Assembly (NCBI RefSeq): GCF_017591435.1
Contig: NC_059287.1
Coordinates: 7,735,782 to 7,799,781 of the forward strand
DNA length: 64,000 nt
Direction of reading: 5' to 3'
DNA from: Portunus trituberculatus
Lineage: Eukaryota; Arthropoda; Malacostraca; Decapoda; Portunidae
This document shows, in pieces, positions 44,458 through 54,726 of the stretch. The stretch's first letter is position 1; every line of letters starts with the position of its first letter. Position numbers and translations under genes: made by a program. The notes beneath the pieces were generated by a model. The model saw only the letters and a program-made list of their open reading frames with translations, was not told the DNA's origin and did not search any database.

Positions 44458-46376
44458 CCTCCCTCCTCCCTCACGCTCGTAGCACTGTCTCGAGCGGAAC
44501 TCTTTTCCATGAGCCGCTGGGAACGACGTGGGGCAACTGGGGGAGCAAGTAAAGCAGACGGATTTTTCTCGTCTGACCAAGGGACCACAGGGATATGGCG
44601 GGGAGGATCATCACCATGGGGCGGCACTGGGCGTAGGAGACGGCGGTTGCGTCGCCAGACACGTCCGCTGGGGAGACGAACATCATATTCCCTGTTCCTG
44701 CTGCAGCCCAGGACCACACCGACCATATCCCAGCGGAGAGACACAGGGTTCTGGATGCGGACTGTGGCTCCAATGCACAGCTTGGGGAGGGGCCTGGCGT
44801 GCTGGTCATAGTGAGCCTGCACCTGTTCAGCTTGGGCGGCAGCGCGGCGGTCGCATTCCTCCGTCTTGGTCTGCCAGTCCGCGGAGAAGGACTCTGGGTG
44901 GGCAGGGACGCAGGACCGAAGAGGGTGGCCATAGAGGTGTTGCGAAGGAGACCGTCCTGTATAGTTGGGAGAGTTACGCAGCTCCAGGAGACCTCTGGCA
45001 AACTCCTCCGTATCAATGTTGCTGGAGGGGGCTGTCTTCAAGATGAGATGCTTCACCGACTTGACAGCCGCCTCAGCATGGCCATTAGACTGGGGATAGT
45101 GCGGCGAAGTCACTATGTGGTGAACACCCCAGCGCTCCATGAAGTTCTGGAAGTCTGCACTGGCAAACTGGGACCCGCCATCAGTGCGGAGACGGAGGGG
45201 GACACCCACTTCCCGGAAATAGCGGTAGAACATCTGAATGGTGCGTGTGGCTGTGGTGTCCGCACCACATGGGACGACCACAGGCCATCCCGAGAGTCTA
45301 TCCGCGATGACAAGAAAGGACTTGCCAGCGACTGTGAAGAAGTCTGCGGAGACGGACTCAAAGGGCCTGGATGGGTTGTCGTCGCACATCAGGGGTTCCT
45401 GTTGTTGGCTCGGCTGGAGGACTTGACATGGTTCACAGGCACGAACAGTATTGGCGATGTCAGAGTCAATGCCAGGCCAGAAAACAGTCTGCCTCGCCCG
45501 ACGGCGGGTGGGTTCCACACCGCGGTGGCTGTCGTGGAGACGAGCAAGGGTGCGGCGGCGGAGAGCTACAGGAACAACGATCCTCTGGCCGAGGACAAGC
45601 TCCCCATCTGCGTAGAGGTGATCGCGGAGCTTCCAGTAGGGAAGTAGGGAACTGTGGAGCTCGTACTGGTTGGACGGGAAGCCAGATGTCACGCAGGCGG
45701 TGAGGTGGGCATATGACGGGTCTGCCCTCGCTGCTGCTCTGAACTCTTGGAGCGTCCGATCGGCGTCATGGTGTGGTGTGTTTTGGTCGGAGACTTCAGC
45801 GTTGGCAGCTACGACACACCGCAGGTGGGCAGTGGCAGCAGTGCACGCCATCTCGTCCTCAGGAGTGGGGTGGCTGACTGGGGCTCTCGACAGAGCATCT
45901 GGGATGCGTAGCAACTTTCCGGCGCGCCATACGGCTGTGAAGAGGTAGGGCGAGATTTTCTCCTTGAGACGTTGGAGATGGGGATTCTCGATCGCGTCCA
46001 AAGTGTAGGCATTCAGGATCGGGACCAATGGCCGATGGTCCGTCATCAGCATGAAGTGCTGTAGGCCTATGAGGTGGAGCCGACACTTGGACATGGCCCA
46101 TACAACGGCAAGCAGCTCGAGCTCAATGGTGGCGTAGCGCGTCTCAGCGTCAGTGAGGAAGTGTGAGCCACATTGAATTAGTCGTGTGCATCCTTGGCCG
46201 TGATCTTGTAGGAGAGCGTACCCAATCCCATGAAGGCGGGAGGCATCCGTCTGGAGGACGACTGGTAACGCTGGATCAAAGTGGGCCAGAACAGGCGGCT
46301 GGAGAAGCACCGTCTTGACATGGTTGAAGGCGTCATCATGGTCCGCTGTCCAAGTGAACGTCTGTTTAGGGCTCAA
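44445..46376 (-). CDS. Ty3/gypsy RNase H and integrase, 643-aa open frame
   Basis: RNase H comes first: D44 in LQTDASRLHG, E85/E87 in ATIELELLA, D113 in LMTDHRPL and D160 in IPDALSRAP. The integrase zinc module is H281/H284 and C314/C317. The core has D345 (SADFF), D399 (LRTDGGSQF) and E435 (NGHAEAAVK), with 35 residues between the last two (D,D35E). The C-terminus has a basic segment and RSQRLMEK. All catalytic residues are intact, unlike in the other gypsy copies here. The frame should be preceded by RT, but one missing base near 46370 separates them. No 5' LTR is visible, so mobility is doubtful. Confidence 0.92.
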   Translation of the reverse strand: MSPKQTFTWTADHDDAFNHVKTVLLQPPVLAHFDPALPVVLQTDASRLHGIGYALLQDHGQGCTRLIQCGSHFLTDAETRYATIELELLAVVWAMSKCRLHLIGLQHFMLMTDHRPLVPILNAYTLDAIENPHLQRLKEKISPYLFTAVWRAGKLLRIPDALSRAPVSHPTPEDEMACTAATAHLRCVVAANAEVSDQNTPHHDADRTLQEFRAAARADPSYAHLTACVTSGFPSNQYELHSSLLPYWKLRDHLYADGELVLGQRIVVPVALRRRTLARLHDSHRGVEPTRRRARQTVFWPGIDSDIANTVRACEPCQVLQPSQQQEPLMCDDNPSRPFESVSADFFTVAGKSFLVIADRLSGWPVVVPCGADTTATRTIQMFYRYFREVGVPLRLRTDGGSQFASADFQNFMERWGVHHIVTSPHYPQSNGHAEAAVKSVKHLILKTAPSSNIDTEEFARGLLELRNSPNYTGRSPSQHLYGHPLRSCVPAHPESFSADWQTKTEECDRRAAAQAEQVQAHYDQHARPLPKLCIGATVRIQNPVSLRWDMVGVVLGCSRNREYDVRLPSGRVWRRNRRLLRPVPPHGDDPPRHIPVVPWSDEKNPSALLAPPVAPRRSQRLMEKSSARDSATSVREEGGVGM

Positions 46377-47055
46377 GAGGGCGAAGAAGCTGGGCTGCGG
46401 CTGCTATGTCCGGGGTGAACTCTGACAGCTGGTTCACTAAGCCCATAAAGGAGCGGAGGTCAGTCAAGTTCGCGGGCGTAGGAAAGTCCCGGATTGCACT
46501 GACGCGGTCTTCGCCTGCAGAGATGCCAGAGGGGGAGAGGTTGTAGCCACAGAATCGGACCTGAGGCTCGGCAACTGAAAACTTGTCCTTGTTGAGGGTG
46601 ATCCCGTGCTCTCTGCATCTGCTGAGCATCTGATGAATCCTCTGCAAGTGTGTGGGGAAGTCATCATCAAAGAGAAGAATGTCGTCCACCACCTTGACAC
46701 AATTCTCCAACCCTTGGAGTGCCAAGTCGCCGCGGTGGCAGTAGGCGTCACCAGTAGCTGCGAAGCCCATGGGGCCTTGGCAATGCCTAAACCGGCCGAA
46801 CGGGGTGATGAAAGTTGTGAGATGGCGATCCTTCTCGTTAAGTACCAACTGCCAGTACCCACACAGAGCATCTGCTGTCGTGAAGAAGCGGGATGACTCT
46901 GCGGACAGCGGCGTAAGGTGCTGCTGCTGGGTGAGCTGGGCGAGAAACCTGGCTATTGAGCTTTGTGAGGTCCACCGTGATGCGAACTCCCTTGTCCTTA
47001 GCCACGACGACCAAGCGGTGACACCAGGCAGACGGTTCATCGCCGGCAGGCTCAA
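46366..47055 (-). pseudogene. Ty3/gypsy RT palm and thumb
   Basis: FTTADALCGYWQL (first catalytic Asp), TFITPFGRFRHCQGPMGF and VKVVDDILLFDDD (the YxDD position reads VVDD) are followed by RCREHGITLNKDKFSV and DLRSFMGLVNQLSEF. The first 50 codons before the palm are out of frame; the true N-terminal part lies in the overlapping frame at 47641-46838. One-base slips near 46900 and 46370 isolate this block from both neighbours. Confidence 0.88.
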
Positions 47056-47951
47056 TTATCCCTTGACGCACCATGGAGTCCAGCTCATCCTTGACTTGCT
47101 GCTGGAATGCGAAGGGGATTTGTCGTGGTGTGTGAATGGCGAACGGTGTAGCGCCCTCCTTCAGGTGGAACTGCATGGGCTGTGCGACCATGGGCTTCAG
47201 GGAGCCTTCCTCAGATCCTCCTTGGAGAAAGTACGTCTGAAAACTCACGAAGGAAGTACTCCTTTGCAGCATATGGAGACGTGATGTCAGGAGGGGCCGC
47301 TCGCTGCACCGGTTAACATGCTTGACCTTGAGAATCGGCTTCGGGAACTCCGGGAGATGATGGCCAGTTCCTTGCAGTGGCCATAGGAGAGGAGTGGGGT
47401 CTGGACGCCATCGTGAACTTGGATCTGGGCGATGCAAGACCTTTGCCCGAGCCGTAAGGTAGCTTGAAAACATCCCAGGGCAGGTGCCATCTCTGAACCG
47501 TCCGCCGTCAGCGTGTGCACGGGAGGTAGAGGCTGTAGGCTGTCCTGGGGATTTGAAGAATGCTGAGGTGTCGCTGGCCAATGACTGTGACGTCCGCGCC
47601 TGTATCTGGCAGCATTTGGAGGTGGGAAGTGGATCCTCCATGCGTCAGGTGAATACACACAGGTTTAGGAGTCATGGCCTCAGACGCTGGACTGCGAGTC
47701 ACACTGCGGCAGGAGCTCTTCTTCTGTGACGTAGCGTGAGAGCTGTTCTGGCTGTGAGTCGCATTTGTTAACCTGCAGCACTTGTCGTAATGCCCAGTCT
47801 TTTTACAGGCACGACATTGGATGTCTTTGGCAGGGCACCTGGCAGTCTTTGCCCAATGGCCCTTGCGGCCGCAGTTGCCACAGGTGCTGTCGACAGCAGG
47901 GAACTGACCACATGAGTGCCGGCGGGAGCAACATTGGCAGGGTTGGGACAC
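46838..47951 (-). pseudogene. Ty3/gypsy nucleocapsid, protease and RT fingers
   Basis: The frame 47951-47508 has two CCHC knuckles (CGNCGRKGHWAKTARC and CRACKKTGHYDKCC). The aspartic protease active site MLPDTGADVTVIG follows near 47600. The frame then slips and 47641-46838 continues through the protease end into RT: FAFQQQVKDELDSM, RQGIIEPAGDEPSAWCHRLV and VRITVDLTKLNSQV. The gag-to-pol slip may be natural for this family; the slip near 46900 is not expected. Confidence 0.85.
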
Positions 47952-48784
47952 GTCAACGGCTGCAGGCTTCCCTCGCTGTTCCGAAGGCGGTTGCTGAAGG
48001 CAGAGATGGAGAACAGCTGACTTGGAGACGACTGGATGGCGGATGCTGTGTTCCGGGCGGCCTCATATGAACGGCAGCAGGTGACCAGGTCCTGGAGAGG
48101 GGCACCTGAGTCCATAGAGATGAGACGTTGAACGAGCTCCTCCTCTCTGATGCCCATGAGCAAAACCATCTTCAGCTGGGTCTCAGCACAAGTCACTGGA
48201 TCACCGGAGCAAAGGTCGACCTCTTCAGCAAGGTTTTTCAGGCGGACATAGAAATCAGAAAAAGACTCACCCACTGCCTGTTTGCAGCACAGGAGTTCAC
48301 GGCGGCGGAGAGCCTCGTTACGTTGACTCTTGAAGTGGGATTGCAACACATCGAGGACTTCATCCACGGCTAACAGTGTGTCAGGAGCGATCCCGAGAGT
48401 GTGTTCAAGAGTTCTCTGAACCTCCAGGGAAACAGACATCCGTAGCTGGATCAACTGCTTTTCTCTGGGAAGGCGCTGCAGATCAATCATGACTGAGAAA
48501 TCATGCCACCGGCAACGCCATTGCCTGAACATCTGGTAGGTGGCGTCGGCTTGCAGGATGGGCGGACTCTGAGTTACAGGTTTGCCCGTGGGGGGGGGGG
48601 GCCTGCTGTGGACGTAGGAGTCGCAGTCACAGTGACGGGTGGTGCAGCGGCTGTAATGGCAGTCACGGCGGGAGGTGGGAGGGTGGCAACTGTTGGAACA
48701 GCTGTCACGGCAGGCAAGGCAGTGACGGGAGTAGCACTCGCTGCAACAGGTGTAGTCCCCACGAGACCAGTGACTGCAGGCCAT
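47952..48784 (-). pseudogene. Ty3/gypsy Gag capsid region
   Basis: From about 48560 the frame reads FRQWRCRWHDFSVMIDL, then QLIQLRMSVSLEVQRTLEH and FSDFYVRLKNLAEEVDL. ETQLKMVLLMGIREEELVQR and a short linker to the knuckles at 47951 follow. This is a typical gypsy capsid. The Ala/Thr/Pro-rich N-terminus (48762-48600) lies in another frame, and the switch falls exactly at a run of 12 G (48590-48601). The upstream end meets AT-rich sequence at 48784 with no leader, primer site or LTR. Confidence 0.85.
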
Positions 48785-49330
48785 TTTTTAATTTTTTTAT
48801 TTATTCTTATTCTTTACTTTAACTTTCTTTGGTTTTGGCTGTATTTTTAATATGTGCAGTTGTTTATTTTCCTTAATGTAGTTTTTATTGGTTTTATCTA
48901 TTTTTCATTTATTCATTTATTTTATTTCTTATGTTTATCTTATTTATTTTTTTTAATATCAACATTATGTGCACACTCAGATTTTCATACATGCTTCATT
49001 CACACAGGGATCCTACTCCTATCTCAAAACTATTGGTCTTTGTCAGGGCATGGGGGGGAGGGAGAGATAACTCACGAGCACATAGGGTGGCTGAGTAGCA
49101 TCTCTACGTATTGCACATATACATGGATAGGAAAAGCATTCACATCAGATCACGCAGGACTGAAATCATACACACTTTCATACTTTTAATTACATATGTA
49201 TATTGTTGAAATATTTACAGAGTGGAAAAAATATATAGTATAATATATGCACTTAAATCATAACTCTCTGATTAAATTAGTCTCAGTTAGGTAAGTCATC
49301 AGTCTATCGACCACATCTGGGTGTTCGTCA
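48785..49330. other. AT-rich spacer, no gene recognised
   Basis: The first 170 bases are TTTATT-rich. No LTR or primer site for the adjacent Gag is present. Short frames only. Confidence 0.5.
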
Positions 49331-50480
49331 CCCAGGACAGTGGTTTGCATTAGCGGGAGGCCAGGATCCCGGCAATATGTCGCCAAGGCCGCCTCTCCTC
49401 ACGATAACCCACACAGTGAAGCAGGATGTGCTCAACAGAGATGGTGACATTACATGTGGAACACTGGGGTGGGAAGGTGTTGGCCATGTAGGGAAGCATA
49501 TATGCGGGGAGGGTGCAGCCTATCCTGAGGCGTGCGAGGACCACTTCCTCTTGTCTTGTAGGGCGATTGGAGGAGGCCCACTCGTCCAGGATGGGTTTGA
49601 TGGTGTAGAGATTAAGGTTGTCCCAGTTATCTTGCCACAGGAGTTTTACTGATGATTTAAAAACTGAGAGACATGTCTGCAGATCTCAACAGAGGTTCCA
49701 CGCTCCCTCAAGTTCTGCAGCAGACCGAACTAGCATGTTAGCCCGTTCATTCCCGCGTATACTGGAATGTCCAGGCACCCAAATCAGTGAGAAGGATTTG
49801 CGACATGAATTCAACTTATTAATGATGTTGCCCTGGATTTCATTAAATTTTGTATCCGTGCAGCTGGGCTCTGTTGCCTGAGGGGCTGACATAGAGTCCG
49901 AAAAAAAATGACAATTGAATTATGAGGTGAATTCAAAGCATAATCTAAGGCTTTGTCAATAGCAAAAATTTCATCAGAAAACACCAATGTATGGTTAGGC
50001 AGTCAGAACCTGAGGGCACATTCACACGACTCCACACTTGCACCCACACATTCATCTGTCTTGGAGGTGTCTGTGTAAAGATGTAGGGATGAAGAGAGGC
50101 CAGCGACAAGGGCCCGGAAGTATTGTTGGAGGTCACCCTCGGTAACGACAGCCTTCTTCTCCTAAATCCATTTCGTGTTAAAGTTAATGGTGGGATTTCT
50201 CCACGGAGGAAGAGATAGCAGCACAATGTGATCTGCCTCGTCCAGTTTCACGCTCATGTGTTGGCAGAGTGTGTGGAGTCGTACTGAGACTGAACGGCAG
50301 ATAGCTGTGTGGAGGTGGTGGTGCTGCCGTATGATCTTGCTTACTGTTTCCGAGGGAAGCCTTTCAGGTGGCTTAATTTTATCCCATATGATAAAAGGAG
50401 GGCGTCGCGATGGAGCTGCAGCGATGATATGTTGACCTTAACCTCCATCCACACACGAGTGTAGCGCAGGGTTCCAAGAC
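49330..50480 (-). mobile_element. RNase H-bearing LINE, 3' part
   Basis: On the minus strand FSDEIFAIDKALDYA (near 49965-49935) and FFSDSMSA (near 49905-49880, across a frame slip) give the RNase H Glu and Asp. LIWVPGHSSIRGNERANML (near 49785-49730) gives the His loop. A C-terminal knuckle CSTCNVTISVEHILLHC (near 49465-49410) follows. The upstream part, 50226-49945 and on to 50480, is RT-to-RNase H linker with a stop. It is the same kind of LINE as those at 2.2-6.1 kb and 27.8 kb but a different sequence. Confidence 0.8.
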
Positions 50481-50494
50481 ACACTCACACTCCC

Positions 50495-50950
50495 TTGGCT
50501 AAAATTAGCTTACAGTGCCCTTTCATTTCAGGAGAGGTTGAGGTAAACATTAAACCTGGTGAACTGCCAGTACCGGGGGTACATCTTGTACTGGGTAACG
50601 ATCTTGCGGGTAGCTTGGCTGTTCCGAACTTAATTATTATTCAGTCCCCTTTAAAAGAAAGTCCCACTAAGACCCTGGACAAAACATCCCCTCACTTCTT
50701 CCCAGTGTGTGCAGTCACCAGGTCTCAGTCCAAGTCCCCTGCCCTTTCATCACCTCCTCTCCCAATGACTGCCTCTACTGACAACAGCCTGGCCAACATC
50801 ATTTCAAAGGAGAATTTGATTAATGCTCAGGAACAGGATCTCACTTTGGCTAAGATCAGACATGTTGCCAGTGAGACAAAGGATATGTCTAAATTGCCTT
50901 GTTTTTATTATCAGGAAGGAGTCCTGATGCGTGACCTACAGACCTCCTGA
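50495..50950 (+). pseudogene. Gmr1-like gypsy: protease end and integrase zinc-module start
   Basis: GEVEVNIKPGELPVPGVHLVLGNDLAGS (to about 50620) is the C-terminal part of the aspartic protease. FFPVCAVTRSQSKSP is the linker typical of this group, and NAQEQDLTLAKIRHVAS and CFYYQEGVLMR lead into the integrase zinc module. The rest of integrase falls in the N gap at 51001. In this group the integrase precedes RT, and the frame on the other side of the gap agrees with that. Confidence 0.78.
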
Positions 50951-51000
50951 ACTGAAACAACTGAACACCTGGGCGGTATTTATCTAAGTTCAAGAATTCT

Positions 51001-51500
51001 NNNNNNNNNNNNNNNNNNNNNNNNNNNNNNNNNNNNNNNNNNNNNNNNNNNNNNNNNNNNNNNNNNNNNNNNNNNNNNNNNNNNNNNNNNNNNNNNNNNN
51101 NNNNNNNNNNNNNNNNNNNNNNNNNNNNNNNNNNNNNNNNNNNNNNNNNNNNNNNNNNNNNNNNNNNNNNNNNNNNNNNNNNNNNNNNNNNNNNNNNNNN
51201 NNNNNNNNNNNNNNNNNNNNNNNNNNNNNNNNNNNNNNNNNNNNNNNNNNNNNNNNNNNNNNNNNNNNNNNNNNNNNNNNNNNNNNNNNNNNNNNNNNNN
51301 NNNNNNNNNNNNNNNNNNNNNNNNNNNNNNNNNNNNNNNNNNNNNNNNNNNNNNNNNNNNNNNNNNNNNNNNNNNNNNNNNNNNNNNNNNNNNNNNNNNN
51401 NNNNNNNNNNNNNNNNNNNNNNNNNNNNNNNNNNNNNNNNNNNNNNNNNNNNNNNNNNNNNNNNNNNNNNNNNNNNNNNNNNNNNNNNNNNNNNNNNNNN
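51001..51500. other. Assembly gap (500 N)
   Basis: The true missing length is unknown. The integrase catalytic core of the Gmr1-like element should lie here. Confidence 0.98.
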
Positions 51501-51998
51501 ATGAGAAGTTTCAAACCAGGAGACAAGGTTTTACTTTTTCTTCCCACTCCAGGCAATGCTCTTCACAGTAAGTTCATGGGACTTTATGTTGTGGCTCAAA
51601 AACTAAGTCCATTAAACTATGTGGTCCACACTCCTGACCGTCGTAAGGATTCCCAACTAGTTCATATTAACCTAATGAAACCTTACCACTCCAGAGAACC
51701 AGAGGACGACTTGTCTCGCACTGTACCTGTATGTCTGGTAGGGAAGGAGTCTGGTACTGTGCCCCCTGAGGAAGAGTCCAACATCGAATTCCTCTTCTCA
51801 TCACCTAAAGGACGTCCCTCAAACAGCCAAATCATGTCCAACCTTGATGAATTTTTTTTTTCCTTAACACCTTCACAACAGTCTGATCTTAAAAAGTTAT
51901 TGCTAGACTATTTAGAAATCACAGGTGACCTTCGAGGGCTTTGTACTACTATCCAACATGTTATAACATTAATATCTAATGACATCAAGCCATCAAAA
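51501..51998 (+). pseudogene. Gmr1-like gypsy: integrase C-terminus followed by RT start
   Basis: FKPGDKVLLFLPTPGNALHS, then the integrase C-terminal KFMGLYVVAQKLSPLNYVV and VHINLMKPYH. A linker, and then LTPSQQSDLKKLLLDYLEIT and IQHVITLISNDIKPSK, follow. This last part is the segment just before the RT fingers. So RT follows integrase in one open frame, the reverse of standard gypsy. The frame is lost at about 51998, where an opposite-strand gag start of the same group begins. Confidence 0.82.
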
Positions 51999-52105
51999 TG
52001 TTTAGCGATGACTTTCCATTGGTCTTTCTTTATGTTAGCACCTTTAAGTTGTTCCAGAGAAGGGTCAGCACAAAAATCTTCAACGTTAAACTGAGCGGAA
52101 GCCAT
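51985..52105 (-). pseudogene. Gag N-terminus of an opposite-strand Gmr1-like element
   Basis: The ATG at 52105-52103 opens MASAQFNVEDFCADPSLEQL and WKVIAKHFDG, which resembles the N-terminus of Gag in Gmr1-type elements. Only about 35 codons remain before the junction near 51998. It lies about 640 bases downstream of a tRNA-Arg primer-binding site on the same strand, so start codon, leader and LTR are consistent. Confidence 0.6.
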
Positions 52106-52746
52106 ATTAAATAGATGTTAAACAAACAACAACAAAAAATGATAAGCGAATTACTTAAGTGAGGAACTTGGCAGAGTGATAATAAAGGCAACCTTGGAAA
52201 TTACCTAGATTATACTTAAGTAAACACTTATGAGTACAATCACTAATGAGGGGTAAACTAGAGAATTACGGCATTAAGAGGGATCCGGATTACTCTAGTT
52301 ACGAGACTTGAGAGTGAGGAGCGAATTGTACTGAGACTTGTTATTGATAAGGAGGCGGATTAGTCTGAGGGACTAGTTAAAATGGCCAATTATAACTAGC
52401 GAGAAAAATTATCCGCGAAGTGAGGGGATTGAGGGTTCACATGAACATATGATGATCCCAACACTTGGATAACACTTATAAAACACCTAAGTGCTATCAG
52501 TGAACACGTCTTTCTGCCTGGTTTCCTGCTCTACCACTGCTATGCCATACCAATGAAAGTCACGAAGCACTTTTAACCCAAAAGGAGCCACTTGATCGCA
52601 CAAAGGTAAATTTAAACCATACGCAGAGTAAGTCACAGAAAAAAAAACACATCAAAGTCACAACACCACAGAAACACATAAGAAAAAATAATGTAATCAC
52701 AGAAAAAAGTCACTGGAAAAATGGAACACTGAACAAGGGTTATAAT
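52106..52746 (-). other. Leader region of the - strand Gmr1-like element
   Basis: About 640 bases between primer-binding site and gag ATG, AT-rich, without long frames. A leader (packaging) role is assumed from position. Confidence 0.55.
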
Positions 52747-52765
52747 GATCCTGTCACGGTCGCCA
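52747..52765 (-). promoter_or_regulatory. Primer-binding site, tRNA-Arg
   Basis: On the minus strand TGGCGACCGTGACAGGATC lies two bases past the LTR end. It is the tRNA-Arg primer site known from several arthropod gypsy elements (412/mdg1 type). Confidence 0.82.
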
Positions 52766-52767
52766 AT

Positions 52768-53345
52768 TGTTACATTCACCGGTTAAATGGGTAAGATTGG
52801 CATCGGGGAGCCGGTGAACAATAACAATAAAAAAAAAAAACTGCAGGTTCAACTGGTGAGGAAATGCAAAGAAGCTATTTATTACCCCAATAACAATGAA
52901 ACTGACATACACATATATATAACATGAAACACATAAATAAATACAACAATAAAGAACCCAACTTAATACCTAACAATAATACCAATCTTATATGGAGGCA
53001 ATGTGGAAAAACGGACGAGGGAAGTGATACTTATGAGGTGTCGCAGTGGTGAAGTGCTGGGTGATGGTGGATCCCACGGTAGACCAAGAGGCGTTGTGTT
53101 CACTGGTTGAGGCCTTGACCTCGACTGACTTCCAGAAAGCAAGAGCTTGCTTAACACTTCCGCTTGAGTTGAATGGGGCCGCGTGAATCCAACTTCGGGA
53201 CAGTAGCGGGGCTTCATGAGACAGTGACGTGGAGAGTTCATGAGACAGTGACGTGGAAGGTTCATAAGACGGTGACGTGGAAGGGGAGGTAGAGAGGTGG
53301 CGAACGAGGTGATGGTAGTGGAGTGTGTACAGGCGGGCCGTAACA
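52768..53345 (-). repeat. 5' LTR of the - strand Gmr1-like element, 578 bp
   Basis: TGTTAC and GTAACA mark the two ends, and the primer-binding site follows at the 3' side. The U3 half has three tandem 24-25 base units, each with CCACGTCA (TGACGTGG on the + strand at 53225, 53249 and 53273). AATAAA on the minus strand lies near 52880. Because the opposite LTR is not in the window, no target duplication can be checked. Confidence 0.85.
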
Positions 53346-53571
53346 ATGTTAAGATGTATTACGTAAAGGATAAACATGCAAATCACTTTTATGATATAAC
53401 GTAGATACAACTGATTAATGGCACTTGTAAAAGGTTGTCGAAAATTCCATCACACCTTGACGTATAGGGTGGTTGTGATCACATCTACCCCACCCTATGT
53501 GGAATCCTGGGGTGCCAACACTTATGCATACATGTATACATGTACATATAATAATAATTTGAGGATTAATT

Positions 53572-54121
53572 CAGTGCTTCCATTTTACGGTAAAATACCC
53601 TAAACTATGGTAGTTGGACCCTTCTTAGGGTAGTGTTTAGGGTAATGCATAAACTAGGGTAATTTTAGGGTAATCTGCTGTCCTATGGATAGGTGTGCTT
53701 GGAATGGTGCCAATCTGGTGGCAGGCTGGTTCTCTTTCATGTTCGATTCATGTACACAATCATCCCCGTGACTTGTATCATCCCTTCACCCCCCCCACCC
53801 CATCCCCTTTCTCCCCAGTCTGCACTCACCCGTCTACTACGCGTACACGTTTTGAACCTTCGGACGGTTAGATCACAGTTCACACACAGAGTCAGTCACT
53901 TGCGAGGACGAGTCCACACAGAGCAGCCGCAGTAGTGGCTGTAATGTGTAGTCCTGTGTGTGTGTGTTTGGGGGGGGGAGCAATATTTAAACTTATGTAT
54001 GATAAGAGTGCATTAATTAACAATTAATGGACAACTTCGACAATCTAGGGTAAAACACTCGAATCTAGGGTAAAATTGACAAAATTCTAGGGTAAGATTT
54101 CATCAACTCATGGAAGCACTG
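53572..54121. mobile_element. hAT-type MITE, 550 bp
   Basis: The ends are CAGTGCTTCCAT and ATGGAAGCACTG. GATTAATT is duplicated exactly at 53564-53571 and 54122-54129, the 8-bp target duplication of hAT. Both subterminal regions carry repeated TAGGGTA words (left near 53625-53675 in both orientations, right at 54048, 54065 and 54089), as expected of transposase-binding clusters. No transposase gene is present. Confidence 0.88.
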
Positions 54122-54129
54122 GATTAATT

Positions 54130-54424
54130 ACAGGTATGATGCACATTACTATGTGACACCGTTACACCGCGTCTGCACGAGGGTGAACGTGTGTGCGTCC
54201 ATTCGTACATTACTAGGAGTGAAGTTTAACTGCTGTTGCTCTGGCTTATGTAGTGAACATCGCTATTCCTTTTATGTGTATTTGGGTTTATTCTCTGTCC
54301 AACTATTAAACGTTTTCTGTCTTCTCAGTTTAGTAAAATGAAACTGATACTTAAAGTACACTGGATCTAGCTCACTTTAGCGTCTCTTGCTCGTGTCTGC
54401 ACGTATAGGAGGGTAGATTAAAGG
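54130..54424. other. No recognised gene
   Basis: Short AT-rich frames only. It may be the left flank or an LTR remnant of the BEL/Pao element. Confidence 0.3.
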
Positions 54425-54705
54425 CCAATAGAGTCTACCAGAAGGGGTGACTGAGGCTGAGAGTGGTCTGGTGACTGAGGCCTATACACGCGATAGGGAG
54501 GCCGATAGAGTCGACCACCACTGAGAGCCAACAGGGTCTACCAGTAGGGGTGACTGAGGCTGAGAGTGGTCTGGTGACTGAGGCTTATATACATGATAGG
54601 GAAGCCAATAGGGTCGACCACCACCAAGAGCCAACAGGGTCTACCAGGAAGGGTGACTGAGGAGCAGAGTGGTCTGTTGACTGAGGCCTATCGCCAAGAA
54701 AGGTA
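54425..54705. repeat. 103-bp tandem repeat, about 2.6 copies
   Basis: GGGGTGACTGAGGCTGAGAG occurs at 54444 and 54547, and the third copy at 54650 begins the same way: an exact 103-base period. GAGTCTACCA and GTCGACCACCA are inside each unit. It directly precedes the putative gag start of the BEL/Pao element at 54727, so it sits in the place of a leader. Confidence 0.85.
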
Positions 54706-54726
54706 AAAGGGATTAGTATTTGAGAC

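Noticed and set aside
44509..45647. Plus-strand frames of up to 282 codons opposite the gypsy integrase
   Set aside because: They are antisense shadows of the 643-aa pol frame and have no recognisable domain.
50990..51556. 188-codon minus-strand frame across the second gap
   Set aside because: Almost entirely N; it has no coding evidence.
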